Positions 1 through 13,587 of a stretch of DNA of 64,000 nucleotides are shown here, piece after piece. Source of the stretch: Zhengitettix transpicula (lineage: Eukaryota > Arthropoda > Insecta > Orthoptera > Tetrigidae); NCBI GenBank assembly GCA_037074705.1, contig CM073591.1, positions 98,074,532 to 98,138,531 of the forward strand. Direction: 5' to 3'. Position numbers and translations under genes: made by a program. Under the pieces are notes generated by a model. That model was not told where the DNA came from and made no database searches. It saw nothing but the letters and a program-made list of their open reading frames with translations. Numbering within the stretch: position 1 is the stretch's first letter; each line of letters opens with the position of its first letter.

Positions 1-1109
1 TAAGCAAATGGTTTTGTTGGTCAATACACTGTGCGACCTATCAATATTATTTCAACAGGAGTAAAAATGGAAATCGCAAAGATGAATCCATGTATTCATA
101 AAATTCTTTAGTGGTATACCTGAATATAGAATCTCGAAAATCAATGACAAATAACAGGAATAAATCAGAGTAAATAAATCAATTGTTTGATATAATAAGA
201 ACGAAAACTACCTTCCGTTCGTTTCGCTGTTATTTCTTCACTGTTCTATTCTACAATTTTCGTTCGTCACTAGTATGATTTTTTGTTCTCATATAAAATT
301 ACACATTGCTTTTCACCCTTTCAAAAAATGTAAATTCTAATTAATTATTTAATACGCGGGTAGGACCAATGTCACCTGAAGTAATGCGTTAGTAGATTAA
401 TGCATATTCAGAAGTGTTTCTATTTTTTAACTATCTGAGTGTCCGGCGTTGCCCAAGAATTATTTATATTATTTTGGAAAAGTATTTAATTTTAATCAAT
501 CTCTTGGTCAACACAGGCATTGAGAGCGTCTCTTTCTTAAACTATTCGTCTCATCCCCAGCGGGATGATTACACACTGAACCTCGAACAAGTGAATAATA
601 GTCCTGCAAACGAAAATATTCAAAAACTCTATCGGTATCTTGACAGACTCCAAAAAAAGTTCCTGTACCTTAAGATAATCAATATTTACCCACTACATAA
701 AGGATGTCAAGAATAAATCATTACTCAGGCCAAAAATGACTTAAAAATTGTAATTCCATTTAGCAACATGTTTCAGTCCCAGAGTCGATACTCATCAGCT
801 TTACAATAAATATTTTCCAATGTCATAACGAACACTGATTTATTAAGTTATATTTACAATAAATTAATCTATGATATGTAATCTTCCAACATATTTGTAC
901 TATTTATCTTTGATATTCATCTCTTTGTATAAACTTTGACTATTAACTAATATCTTGGCACAAATATATATATATATATATTTAATTGAATATATTTTTG
1001 TAAACCTAATATATAATTTAATATATTTTGGTAAACCTTATGATAAGGGCCCACATTGGGACTGTTAAATTAAATTATAATTGTCTGTTTTTGACTCATC
1101 GATAATATA

Positions 1110-1300
1110 AACTATACAATTGAAGTCAAGGATACAATCGGTACAATAAAGGAATACAAAATACTCCCTATATTAAGAGAGTAAAAATTATCCTGATACC
1201 ATAATGGTGTCAATAATACTACCGGTACATTATGGAAGATAAGAACACTCCTGGTGCCATAAGGGAGTAAAAAATACTCCCCGAAATCAGGTTTAATGTT
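1110..1300. repeat. Degenerate 'ACTCC...GGGAGT' short tandem repeat, copy 1
   Basis: The stretch repeats a loose 30-40 bp motif: AAAATACTCC, then a GGTACC-like core, then ATAAGGGAGT. The ACTCC and GGAGT halves are inverted, so each unit can form a small hairpin. The same motif recurs near 15245-15400 and 16260-16510, so this is a dispersed family. It has no coding potential. Confidence 0.6.
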
Positions 1301-1848
1301 TTTGCGCATTTCGTCCACTACACCATAAGGAAAACCTTGTTTGTGCGAAAATGGTTTCCTCCCTTTCCCATGGAGTTTATATAATTACCATAAGGGGACA
1401 GCATAAGTAGCAAAATCAAATTACAATTTTAACAATGCAATAATTAAAAATCTTATTTTCAAGTAGTTTACATCGATTAAAAAAAAGCATTTTCAAGGGG
1501 TTTTTTTTTCAAAAATCGTGAACAAAGTATATTTTTAAAGAAAACAACATTTAAGGGATGGCATTCAGAAGATTTGCATCATACTGAGAAAATGTACAAT
1601 ACAACCCTATACTTGCACACCTGGAATCGCACCTTCTAGTGGCTTACCTTAACATTTCTACATATGACCTGTGCGTTCTAATTTAGTAATTTAAACCTGT
1701 TCTCATTATAACTTTCTTTCTTCAACTCTATTAAATACTTTGCAATCACCATATATACTAATATTTTCTGCCGTCTCTTAAATTCCTCATTTTCAAATTA
1801 ACAATTTCATGCAATTGATTATAAATCACTTCAAATTTTCTTATGCAG

Positions 1849-1871
1849 TTTTTTTTTTTGGGGGGGGGGGG
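1849..1871. repeat. Homopolymer junction T11/G12
   Basis: Eleven T followed by twelve G. Similar long C/G runs occur at 13885-13900, 33731-33741 and 54391-54406, three of the four next to an A or T run. Run length may be unreliable in an assembly. Confidence 0.8.
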
Positions 1872-2568
1872 CACTGTAATACTGTTTGAAGGACTGAAAC
1901 ACTATTAAAACAAAGAAGAAAAAGGAACTACAAAATTGTGAATTTATGTAGCATCAATGATATACTTCCAAGCTGGAATACAATGGCAGTGATAACTGTC
2001 AAAATGTCACTGTTAACCAACACAACTTCATTGAAAACCGAAGAAGCCTTTCTTCGTGCATTTTGCTGGGAAAGCCTTTGACCATTGTTAAGTTTAGGAT
2101 ATTGAGTTTTTCACATACAGGGTTTAGTTTTAATTTTTTTTAAAATCTAGTACTCTCCTCTCCAGTCAGTCTTCTTTGCTTTCATTATTTATCCATAATA
2201 GTTTTAGTATTTGTTTCAAAAGTTCATCATAAAGTCAGATAATCTCTAAAAGGTCTTAATCTGAATTCATCTAACTTGTAAATTTAAAAATAACATAAAG
2301 CAAAGTGTCGTGCATGAATGGTAAAAAAAATGTTGTTAATGTATAGTTGCAAGGGCTCAGCTGCAATTTTTTCATTAGAAATTTTTCTTTTTAGTTTTGA
2401 TGTTTACTATATCTACATTTAAAACCCAAAAGTTACAAAACGCAAAATGAACTTAATAGATTAATGTAATTCTGAATTTTCAGCATAGAAAAGAAACATA
2501 TGAAAAATATGGAGTTACAAATTCTATTTTTTCCACAATAATTACATTCAATAACACATTTTTTACAG

Positions 2569-3528
2569 TTGGATGATGACTCGATGCCTGATAAAGAATC
2601 TGTAACAAATGTAATGATGAGAAGAGTTAAAGACCCACAGGTTAAAGATTTTATTGAAGAAGCTGTTGATGAGTGCTTTGAACAAATGGAATCTGGTAAG
2701 ATGATAAATATTAGATTCTAAGATATTTTGAACTCTTACTAAGTCCAAATGTTCTGGAATCAGGAAAACACTAATCATTACTGAAAACTCCTCCATATTC
2801 TTAATCTTTACTGAAGTATGGTTTCAGTTTGTTGGGAAATCTCACATAAGTGTCATATACCCTACCAAATTACAAGGAAGTACTAGATTTTCCAACTTGG
2901 GATACTACATTTGATAATTTGGGACAATTCTAGTTTTAATTTACTGCGTGAATTTTAAATATCATTTTTTAGAAATTCCCACACAATTATATTTTCATAT
3001 CCAAAAATCAAATACCTTGTTTATAAAATACTTTGAGCAGAATCTTTGAGACAATGATCAACCACTTGAAATGCATGCCTGGTTGGCATCCTTATTCCTT
3101 ATCTTAATGATGACTGAAATAAAACTTTTGGATGGACTGAATAATAAATTTCTAAAATTTATTATTAATATTGACAGTATTAATTTTTCATGTATTATTT
3201 TAGTCAGTTTTATAGATATTTATGTTTATCTTAAATATTCCTTTAGATACCAAGGGAAGTAAATGTGACTATTCAAAAAATATGGCTCTTTGTCTTCAAG
3301 AAAAAGGCCGTCAGGTATGATTTCTAAATTATCTATTAATTGCTATAATTTTTTTAAAAAAATTATACATCTTTACATTATGCATTTCAGAACTGTGAAG
3401 ATTGGGATGAGCCACAAGAAAATGGTTCTGACAAGAAAAAGAGCAATGAAAATCATAATTATCATAATGGGAATTACTATGGGCAGAACAGAAATAACAA
3501 ATGGAATCAACAACATACTGTAAATTAA
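2569..3528 (+). CDS. Odorant-binding-protein-like, last three exons (5' partial)
   Basis: Three exons join in frame: 2569-2695, 3247-3314 and 3391-3528 (TAA at 3526-3528), all with AG acceptors and GT donors. The joined product carries DECFEQM, then a cysteine, eight residues, a cysteine, eight residues and a cysteine (KCDYSKNMALC then LQEKGRQNC). The C5-X8-C6 spacing is the hallmark of insect odorant-binding proteins, small secreted carriers of hydrophobic ligands in sensillar lymph. After the last cysteine comes an unusual tail of about 40 residues rich in Asn, His, Lys and Gln. Such long tails occur in divergent members such as the Obp59a group, but I cannot assign the subgroup. The signal peptide and first cysteines are missing, so the gene is partial. 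It converges on DERA with only about 160 bp between stop codons. Another small cysteine-rich secreted protein remains possible. Confidence 0.62.
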
Positions 3529-3688
3529 ATATATTCACTGTACTTATAAAATGGATAAGAAATTAACAATGAGTTTAAAAATTGGAAATATATGCATATT
3601 TTGGAAATATAATTTATTCAAAATTATATTAAATCCATGCAAATTCATTTCAATTCCACATTGTATATACTACTAATACTAATAGTAT

Positions 3689-6600
3689 TTAACCCATTAT
3701 AAAATGTTGAGGATTAGGAAATTTGCCAGTAACATGCTCATACAGGTGGCATTCAATGTCTGTGAGCAAACCAGATGCTCCAATACGAAATAGATTTGGA
3801 AACATCCATTTTGTACCCAATTCTTCTTTCATCATAACTAGATAATCAAGTGCATCTTTAGCTGTGCGTATACCTCCAGCAGGTTTGAACCCAATCTAAA
3901 AAATTCATATAGTATTTATTAATATCACGATACATTGCATTAATGTTGTAAATTATTATAAACAATATTTTGCTATAGAGTTATATTCATTCATACAATG
4001 AGAAAACAATTTATTATGTATTTTATTCATGCATTTAATTATATGCTATGATATTTAAAGGTCAAAACCTACAAGATTACTTGCATGTAGCTAAAGGTAT
4101 TTTAAAATGCAAGAAACACAATTTTCAAATATTACTGAGAATTCAATTTGGCAGATATGTAGTACTGCTTGACTGAATAATGTATAACTATTGAATATTT
4201 TATTAATAATAGTTCAGTTTAGCTAGTGGTTAATTTAAATATAGATTAGGAAGATTAAGGGTTCACACATAATTGATGAAATATTTCCCATTTTTGAAAT
4301 ATTTCCCCAATGACACAATGGTCAAGCTTTTCAAAGAGAATTAGCAATGCTTTGGGTAACTTTTCACAGATTCCTGTAGCATCTGGTCTACTGTTAGTCT
4401 CAAATACACTTATTAGTTAATGAGTGTAAAATTGTAATGAATGAGTAATTCTTCTTCAAGGCATCTAATCAATTGAGGATAGATTTATTGGTTTGTAGAA
4501 AAGTGGTAAATTTATAAATCATATTACCAACATCTTTTGATATGTTAAAAAGAATCAATATTGTCGAACATGTTTTCTGTAAATATGATTTCAGAACAAT
4601 GTCTTGTGATATGATAGGAATTAGTGATTTCATACGTTGAAAGGAGATAATTAGAGGATTCATCTATCTGATTGCTAAACAACTTGAAAGAGAATTTAAG
4701 GCTTACCATAAATAGTAATTTTGTGTTCAGATAAACTGTATTCAGAATTAAATACATTCCAGTCAATTCAATATATTTCTATCTTAATCTGTTAATTCTG
4801 TACTACAGCCTTTATAAATGACCTTTAATTGCAAGAATTTCTTCTGTTCTTGAATAAAATAATTGTGGCAATGATGAATTTACACACAATATCTGTTCTT
4901 TGTTGAAGTCATAAAATTGAGCCATAAAGAATGATCTCATAAATTGTAGATAAGCCTGCATTCCTGTCTAAGCAAATAGAGAAAATTCGCTTGTGACTAT
5001 GAGTCAACAAGCATACCTTGGTAGTTAAAGTGACTTTATACTTAGTCCCTGGGTTTATTCCTGGTCTGGTTCAATTGTTTTATCCTAATTTGTTAAATTA
5101 GTAATACCAAACATTTTTAAATACTGCCAAATTACCAAAAATTACAATTTCCTCTTACAATGCATTACAAGGAACTATGAAGAATGAAAATTGTGGAACT
5201 ATATACATAGAGGAAATCTGAATAAGGTTTCCATCAGAGTGAATGAGCATAGAGTACACATTTAAGATACGAAATCTAAATTGGTATAAGAGCACAAAAA
5301 AACACCAACAGATTCTAATTTGAAAAATTTTCTGTGCCGTGAACCAAAAACAATTTTTGAAATTGAAAATTTTAAGAAACAGTTTTATTAAATCAAACAA
5401 TGCAATATCATAACCAAGTTCAATGTTTCTAACATCTGGCACTCACTTGTTTCCAGCTCCTAAGTTAAGTCATTCCCCTCTATGTGAGTCTGTATCAGTC
5501 AGTACTGATTGGGACCTTTGCATCTGACTGAAGAATTTGGGACTTGCTGCTAAATTGATATGGTTCAGATTGAGTTAAAGGCTTTGTTTGTTCAGATTTT
5601 GGGTCAGGGATTTGCAAATGTCTGGAACATGGATACTGGGTTTAGAGACACCCTTGCTGGATGTTATGTAGATCATTTCTTTAAATTTCGTTTGCAATGT
5701 CTGTTCAGAATTGATTATATGGCATTACTGGAAATTGAATTTACTGTTCTCTTAATTTGGACCCACACATTTCTTTTCTGCTCATTGATCCTGATATCTT
5801 CTTGATCACCAAAGTATATTTTCCACATTGCCAAAGATTTTAATATATAGCATCAGTTCTTTAAGAGTTATTTGTTGTTAAGTTAGGGAATGTAAATTTT
5901 GTCTCTGATTGTATTACTTTTAAATTTTATTTCTTAATGATTCTCCATATTTTCTTAGATAATTTTGGAAAGTACTGTATAAAGATATGAAGCAATTATT
6001 AATGTAATGGTTTGATATTTTGTGGTTGGGTGAGGGTGGTGGGTTTCTTATATGCTGTACTTATTAAGTTCGAAGGACAATAATTTGTTTTAATGTCAGA
6101 CATGATACTGTTAAATTCTTTTTTAATTTAGCGGGCTGTGAATTTGTGTAAATCCATGCCACTGCAAATATTGTTATGTTACATTAGCAATTTCAACTGT
6201 CCATATCACCCACAATTATTGCTTGCAGGTAATTTTTTTTTATTCACCTTCTGCATGCTTGTGAAAATAATGTGAATTTTTACAATGATGTTAAACTGTC
6301 AGCCACCACTGATATTAATGAATGTATGTATTCACAAAACAATTAGAACTGATTACAGTATATTCTGTTGCAACAGAGTTTCACTTACCTCATAACCTAT
6401 TCTTTGATTAAAATCTCTGATGGCACGACACATAACAATACTGATAGGAATTGTTGCATTGACTGCTTCTTTACCTTTAACAAAATTATTATTAAATACC
6501 CAAAAGATTTTTATAAACATATGAAAAAGTGAGAAGTATTGAGGTGTATTAATTTATTAAATACAAGACACTATAACCTAGAGTAAGTAGAAGAAATAAC

Positions 6601-9600
6601 ATTTTTTTTAAAAAAAAAAAGACATTTCATATAAAAATAGCAATATGAGTGGAAAACATATCAAATATGAAAAACCTGATGTTGTTTTGTTGCAATGGCA
6701 CGGTGACAAATATTTAGATATTTGGATATTACAAAAAATAATAAATTATAATAAAAAAAATTTATATAAACTAAAAATTTGTTTCACAAAAAGTACCTGT
6801 AGATGTCTTGATAAAGTCGGCACCAGCCATCATTGCTACAAGAGAAGCCTTGTAAATATTTGACATGGAACCAAGTTCACCAACAGCTAAAATCACCTTC
6901 AAGTGTGCTGATCCACAAGCACAAGACATTTGTTGTATTTCTTGGTACAATTTTTCCCATTTGTTTGCCAAAACTAAACTACGATCAACTACAACATCAA
7001 TTTCAGAAGCTCCTTGAGCAACAGCATAACGTATTTCTTCAAGCCGTGTTGTTATTGGGTATTGACCACTTGGGAAACCTGTTGCAACTGTTACACACAA
7101 TATAATTACTGCAATACTTAAAAATAGCCTGAAACATCTTTAAAAACATATATAAATCAATCGTATATTAGTTTCTTACAATAATCTAATTTATGGAAGT
7201 AATACATATCTCTATATCCAATATTTTTGAATCAGAAATGACTATGCAAAATTTTACACTTGCATATTAGAGCCTGATTGTGTGGGGTGCGGTTCCAGTG
7301 CAGTAGGTTTTGGTAGGTTTAAGTCATCAGCCAAGAAGGGTTAGGATGAGATGAGGGAAATGGGTGGTAAGAGGAATCCAGATTTTGTGTTGGCATTAGT
7401 ACATCAATCCTCGTAACATACTTAAGTATATAATTAAATTTAGTTAAGTAGTTTTGTGTGGAATTTTGCTGAAAATTCAATTGATATTCAGTGAAAGCTT
7501 TCTCTGTTAAATTTATGTTGGAGGAAATATTATTAAAACTCGGAAAAAATAATTGGAAACTGTTTTTATATTACTCACAAAATTGTGTTCAAAATGTGTT
7601 GGCTTCCAAATATTCACTATGACAAAGAGTTAAAGTTAACTCATCAATATGTCAACATCTCTCATTTACATTACCAACCAGACCACAAAATATATGTGAA
7701 TGAAATAAAAGCAAGGAATTACTACCCACAGCCATTGAAAACCTACATTTTCACACACTTTATTTACTCTAAATTTCTTTAAAATATATTTAATTAAAAG
7801 TGAGATAATTAGGTTGATCTTACACTTCTGGTTATTTTAAATTTAAATTCTACTGACCAGTTAGAAATATTAGGTTTTTTTATTACATGTGTTTTCTCAG
7901 TTTTTCAAGCACAAGGTAAAATGAATGAACCACCTCTGATTAAGTCCAAAATGTAATATCCACTGCTGTCTAAGAATTAGAATGTTATAGTTAAGTACAA
8001 TTAAGAGTTGATGCCTTCAAGAGTGTACAGAAATTGCTTTAAGTTATAAATGATAAAAGGTGGAAATGTGCCATCAAGATCTACAGCAGTATTGTGTCAA
8101 TATTGTCAAGAAGTATTCAAATGAATATGACACGTTCTTGTTACTTGCAAATCCCTATTTCATGACACCAATCATTACATGTTCCATTGTCTGCCTTGGG
8201 AAACTGTATGATAGCCAGGCAATTTTAACAGTAATTTCTAATTAAAAGTTCAAGAAATCTAGAAGATTGGAAAGTCTTAGGAGCATAGGTAAACTGAGCT
8301 GAACTAAAGGTAGGAAATAACTAAATAAAAATGAGGTAAGTTAAAGTTAGGTTGTATGTTCACATTATTTGAATTCACATACATTCTTTACACTATTACT
8401 TCTTTCTATCCAAACCACTGAAATATTTTAAAATTAAAGCTAAGGTTCCCATTCAATTTAATAAAATGTCATATGTTACCTAATATGGTTACTAATTTGC
8501 AAACTGTTGGTCTTAGAGGTATAAAAAGTATTACTAATGTTATCAGGTTCACTTTTAGCTTTTAACAATAGTCATATTTTTTATGCTTTTAAAGTTTAGT
8601 CCACAGTGGGATACAAAATTGTTGGCATCATCGTTGCTGTCTTGTATCCTATTAACAAGCAACAATTTGGCGTATACCCATCATCACTAAAGAATTTTGT
8701 TGCTTGTATCTGCGTTTTCCATTTCAGATGAAAAACATTGCTCCGTGTTGGCAACGTTATGTGAATTCACAGATAAGTGAGGTTTCTATTATTAGGTTAT
8801 TTAGTGATTGATATGTTTAATTTATTTCTATATTTATATTAGCATTTCCGTTTAGAAAAGTGATGGAGGAAAGTGTTGAAAGTAAATATTCATTGACAAA
8901 AAGTAAAGTTCCAGAACTCATTGAAATGCTACAAGGTGCACCCACATTGGAATAAAAGAATACAGAGTCAGAAATGTAAAGTTTGATTAAATTTCTGGGA
9001 TGGCTATGTACTTTACAAAAACTGTAGATGAAATATGAAATATTAAGTACTTAAAAACTCAATTTAGTTGTGAAAGGAAGATAATTGAGAAAACAAGTAA
9101 AAGTAGAGCTGAAACAATTTTGAAAGGAAACATGGTTTGGATTTAAAATGACAGATTATCATGGAAAGAAATACATGCCTAGGTAGTAGCAGTACTATTA
9201 AGGTTCGTAATTTATTTTAAAGAAATTAAATAGGTTTTGAGAGAAAGTATTTCTTTACAAAAATAATATTAATAATACGTTAATATAATTCTATGCAAAT
9301 TCATGTTGCCTCAGTACTTTCTCTGATTATGAAATAAAAAATTCTCAATTCTCTTCCCTGATTTTTTCGCATTTTTATAAGGTTTGATGGGCTTCTGCTT
9401 TAAATATAGTAAACCTCCTTCAGTTTCTAATCTCCACACCAGTTTATAAATCTTCACAGTCAAATGTTCCTGCAGGTGTGTCTTGATATTGCATTTCCGC
9501 TAAGAAAGTACTACACTTTTTTTTAGGATGTAATGGAATATGTTTCCTAAATATTTGGTAAAACAGTAACCAAATACATTTTCAATAATATGCCATGCTC

Positions 9601-12049
9601 TGCTCAATCAGTACTTGAATACATTTTCAAGAGAACCTTGATATACCTGGAAAAGGCTTCATGAAATATTCTCTAAATGCAAATGTGTCAGCTGCTACGA
9701 GAACATAAGGAATCTGTGCTTGAACTTCCTGTGATAAAGATGTTGGTTTTGGAAGAACTTCAATTGTTTAACTTTAATTCTAACATTAAGTTGTTACCAG
9801 AGATTCTTCCATTGAAAATTCTCTCTGTCACCATCTTCTTTTTCGTTTATTGGAATGGGCAGCTATTACTATGATAGCTCTGCTTACTACAGCAGCAATG
9901 TCAAAGTTCACAATTTGACTGATTTTGGTGTGAACACACGACATTGCTGGCAACATGTATCCAGATACATGTTGTTGTATCTCAACAATTTGTTGGCAAC
10001 ATGTTGTTGTATGTCATTCAGTGTATCAGATGAAACTTCAGATTTTATTTTAATGCTAAAGAACCACATAAATAAAAATTGGTTATTTATTGTGGAGTGG
10101 ATAAATATATTTATATTGTTTTACACATATCATAACTCTAAGTATGAATAATTTTGATAGTATAGTATTAGTTGTAATTTTAATAAAGAATATTGTAGAA
10201 TTTATTTGATGCATTGGCTTAGGAAATAGTAAATAAAATGTATGCAATGACTTTTTGAAATGTTTTATCATTCTATCACTTCATTCCAATAGCTATCAAC
10301 CTTACCAAATCAGACAAAGTTAAAAGAAAACCTGACATATGGTACCTCTAAATTAAATTCACCATTTTCACTAAATACATGTACAATTCAGTATATTCCA
10401 CAGTTAAATTAAGCAACTGGAAGGTAGGTTGGCAAAACAGTTTGGAAGCAAATTGCAAGCATGGTGGAAATTGTTGTAAAACATCATTGATTAAATACTG
10501 ATATCTGAAAAGCAGCACACTACAAATTTTGCATGGTAAAAGTAAGATAATGAGACTGCCAATGTTTAAGACTGGAAAGTCAACCTATTTTCAATGTCAT
10601 GGAGGATGCTACAAAACATTATTCTTCAGATAAATGTAGTAAATCTGGAAATGTTTTTATTTGGAGAAAGATCGTTGAGCAAGTAAGATGCTCACATCTT
10701 TAAAATAGCCAACAGGAAATAATTGTCCCTCCAAACAGAAATTATCTGTTTGACATTTACTTCAAAATATTAAGTAAATTTTGTTAGTATATATGGGATA
10801 ATACCTGCTGCTACTTTAACTTTGCCGTCTGGTCTTAATAATTTCAGTGCGGCTACAGCATCAGCAACCCTTGCCGGGTACACACACACAGCAGCTGTCG
10901 TGATTACATCATTTTCACTGAAGCCCAACAAGTTAATAATGTCAGGGGAAACTGGTTCAGAAGCCTTCAAATTATGCAAATTAAAAAATATGCTTAAAAT
11001 AAAGCAATGATTAAATAATACAGATTAGGTCAAAACAAAGAATTTCACAAATGTGAAAAATAATTATCATATATATAAATTTATGTTTATATTGACATAT
11101 TAAATTGTAATGAATTATTCTCAAATTCTACATGTTTTAGTGCAAATCATGTCATTTTCATAGTAACTGAATCAAAATAATAATTTAATATAAGTTTAAG
11201 ATAAGTTTTAACTAATTTCATATGAGTTTAGAAAGTTTATCTTTGTAGACTGAAATGAGAGTTGTAATTTTAAGATATCTGTAAATTTTGTTTCCAATGC
11301 CAACCAAAAATCCATAACTAAATTTTTATTGAGGGACTTTAAAGGCTATATGTTAAGAATTGGAATAGTTCTAATAGAACACACAACCTTTAAATGTATG
11401 TATGGTATGTAAATTCATTCTAGGTATTTTAAAATTAAATATAGATCATTAAAATATTTTACATTCATATTTATGTTTTGGTAAAACTTATACTATAGAA
11501 TTCATTTTTAAGTAATTATGCTTATTAAAAACTGTAAGTCTTATGGTAAATATAAAATTAGACATTTCATCAAAATAACAGCATTAATCTTTAAGATTAA
11601 TATGACATGGCATCTATATATACATTTTTATGAACTACCTTCGCACAAAGTCTTGTAACATTACTCCAAGTGTCATCTCCTGATAATGTTGTCAAATCAA
11701 TGCATGTTACAGCACGAAGTAACCAGGCTGCTTTGTAATTGTTTTTAACTTCTCCATATGAAATTAATTCTGTTGCTCTACAATTAACTGCAGCTAAGTT
11801 CACTTTAACAGAATTTACCCAGCCTAAATCTAAAAATTATACATGAAATTAGAGTTTATGAATTAAATGGCAAGGTCACATATAATCGAATACTTAACAT
11901 GCATTTATTTAAAATTTTATGTTTATATTGATTAGTAGTAATGTACACATAACCTCAATTATTATTGCAATTTGAAAAATACATTGTAAATAGACACCTA
12001 ATACACAGCCAGGATTCCTACTCTTTTCTTTAATAATTTCTTCATTCAT
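3689..12049 (-). CDS. DERA: Deoxyribose-phosphate aldolase (EC 4.1.2.4)
   Basis: DERA cleaves 2-deoxy-D-ribose 5-phosphate to glyceraldehyde 3-phosphate and acetaldehyde in deoxynucleoside catabolism, in the cytosol. Six exons in transcript order: 12049-11998, 11829-11639, 10964-10805, 7087-6797, 6474-6389, 3895-3689. All have GT-AG borders and the phases join to 328 aa (human about 318). The start ATG is the first Met after an in-frame TAA five codons upstream. Visible signatures: RNPG near the N-terminus, IDLTTLSGDDT, TTAAVCVYPARV, VATGFPSGQ, SEIDVVVDRSL, DFIKTSTG with the Schiff-base lysine at residue 228, and GFKPAGGIRTAKDAL with the second catalytic lysine at residue 264. Nothing is broken. 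Introns are 168 bp, 674 bp, 3.7 kb, 0.3 kb and 2.5 kb; the 3.7-kb intron carries a decayed Harbinger element. Identification is firm. Confidence 0.97.
3896..6388 (-). other. DERA last intron
   Basis: A 2.5-kb AT-rich intron with GT-AG ends. No second gene is evident. A stretch near 5512-5570 resembles one at about 49613-49680 (a TTGCATCTG..CTGA.GAATT..GGGAC core), so part of it is a dispersed repeat. Confidence 0.6.
8604..10022 (-). mobile_element. Decayed PIF/Harbinger DNA transposon in a DERA intron
   Basis: On the minus strand between about 9760 and 9480 a broken reading frame matches the DDE nuclease of Harbinger (HARBI1-like) transposases: LPKPTSL, then IPYVLVAADTFAFREYFMKP, then after a frame change LSRA..IIENVFG. 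The usual VADD motif reads VAAD here, so a catalytic aspartate is lost. A basic stretch (SNKRKRRW) near 9870-9830 resembles the transposase N-terminal region and implies an internal deletion. Boundaries are uncertain: I placed them at related ends (CAGTGGGATACAAAATTGTT on the left; CACTGAATGACATACAACAA on the opposite strand at the right) that share GATACAA/CATACAA and GTTG blocks. No convincing 3-bp target duplication was confirmed. The element is dead. Confidence 0.6.
9950..9985. repeat. Short perfect inverted repeat within the Harbinger remnant
   Basis: CAACATGTAT and ATACATGTTG flank a four-base spacer near 9953-9976, followed by further CAACA/TGTTG motifs. This is typical subterminal structure of a DNA transposon. 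Confidence 0.6.
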
Positions 12050-13587
12050 TTCAGCTACAGATTATTAATAAAACGCGTCAAGCACTTCAATAGTTCCTTA
12101 TCTCTAACATATGATTCAGATTAGTGAAAGCATTGGCAGCTTTGTTAAGATCTTAACCATCCACAGTAAACAAAAATTTGGATAGTGTTAAGCAAAATTC
12201 GAAAAGAATGCAAGCTTTGAGGGTTTAATCAATTTGTGGAAAAAATACAATTTTGCCAGGCAAAGGAGAAAAAAGGGTAATTTAAGATTAATATACTGGC
12301 CGCTCGCAATAATTTTGCTAGAAACGGGCAAATTAAATCGCTAACTTAGCATAACTACACGAATTGCGATACGTATGCAGCGGCACGGTTGACGATACTG
12401 TGCATTACGCAGGTAGAATTATGGACGTTTGATTCTCTCGGTTATACGCTATACATTCGGTTTCTCTAACCATCTATCTATCAGGTCGTATTATGCTGTC
12501 AAACGTAAGACCCTAATCCTTGTGTTCCAGTTACTTTCATTACAGCACGTAAAGAGAGGGTGGAGAAAGTGACAGACCGTCATATTGACGGTGCGTGTCT
12601 TCTGCGGGGAACACCATCCTTCGGCCGCTTTAGGGGCATTACAAATTACATCCCGAATTCCTGATTGTGTGGCGATAGACAATAGGGTCACACAGCACGA
12701 TAATTTAAATAATCTGTGCAGCGACTCGGAGGAAATACTGAAACAATTGTCTCTTATCCCAAATGAGCAAAACTTCATTTTTTTTTAATGTGGTGGTGCG
12801 CTCATGCTTGGGAATAAAAGTGAACACGCTGCAGAAGCGTAGCACTAAAATTTTTGGAAAAACAAAACGAACAGACTCACGTTTTCTAAGAACTGGAATA
12901 ATTTTGCCAAATCTCAGTTGATGATATACCAAATTTTGTGATTCGTCCGGTTGTGATGAACATTGGTTGATTGATCTTCGTTTTGTCCGGATGTTTGAGT
13001 GCCTTTCTTCATAATACCGAAAAGTTGACAAAAAAAAGTACAAGAGTCAAAATTTGGATAGCGTAAATATAATTGGGGAAAGTGTGTTTATGAAAAATTT
13101 GTATTGGGGGAGAGGTTACGGTAATTCTACTTCCAGAATGTGATCTTTCAACATAAACTTTACTAACCTTAATCCAGTAAGGATTACAACGAAAAATATT
13201 AACATGTTGCTGGATCTCTTATGATTGCTTGGAAAACCCCTGAAGGTAAGATAATTGTAGTTATATAAATTTACATAAGAAAATGTTTTTCGATATTCGA
13301 ATTATTGTCGACATACTGAAAAGATTGCAGGTCAAATACAGTGAGACATTCAAAGATTGGAGACGAAATCACGCCAGATGGCTTGATTTCGTTTCCAGCT
13401 GGCCGAAGGAAAGTTACCGCAGCTGGAGATCGAGCTAAAAACAAAACGCTGTGAGAGGAAGTTAGACCATGTTACAAAATTTTTCAGATTCGCCGTCGTC
13501 CTATGATGGTGTAGTCGTGCGGACGTTGTAACTTTTCGTTACAGCTTACAGCTGTTAAGGAAACTCGGGCGTGAACGAAATGGAGGT
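12050..13587. other. DERA upstream region
   Basis: This stretch should hold the DERA promoter and 5' UTR on the minus strand. It is less AT-rich than the introns and has several CpGs between about 12300 and 12700. I see no recognisable coding sequence or named core promoter element. Confidence 0.4.

Larger units (their letters stand above)
1..2568. other. Upstream non-coding sequence, probable intron of the OBP-like gene
   Basis: No convincing exon is visible. The stretch is AT-rich, with a TA microsatellite near 967-980, a degenerate short-repeat cluster at about 1110-1300 (listed separately) and an 11-T/12-G homopolymer junction at 1849-1871. The 5' exons of the odorant-binding-like gene, with signal peptide and first cysteines, are not recognisable here and may lie before the window. 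Confidence 0.5.
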
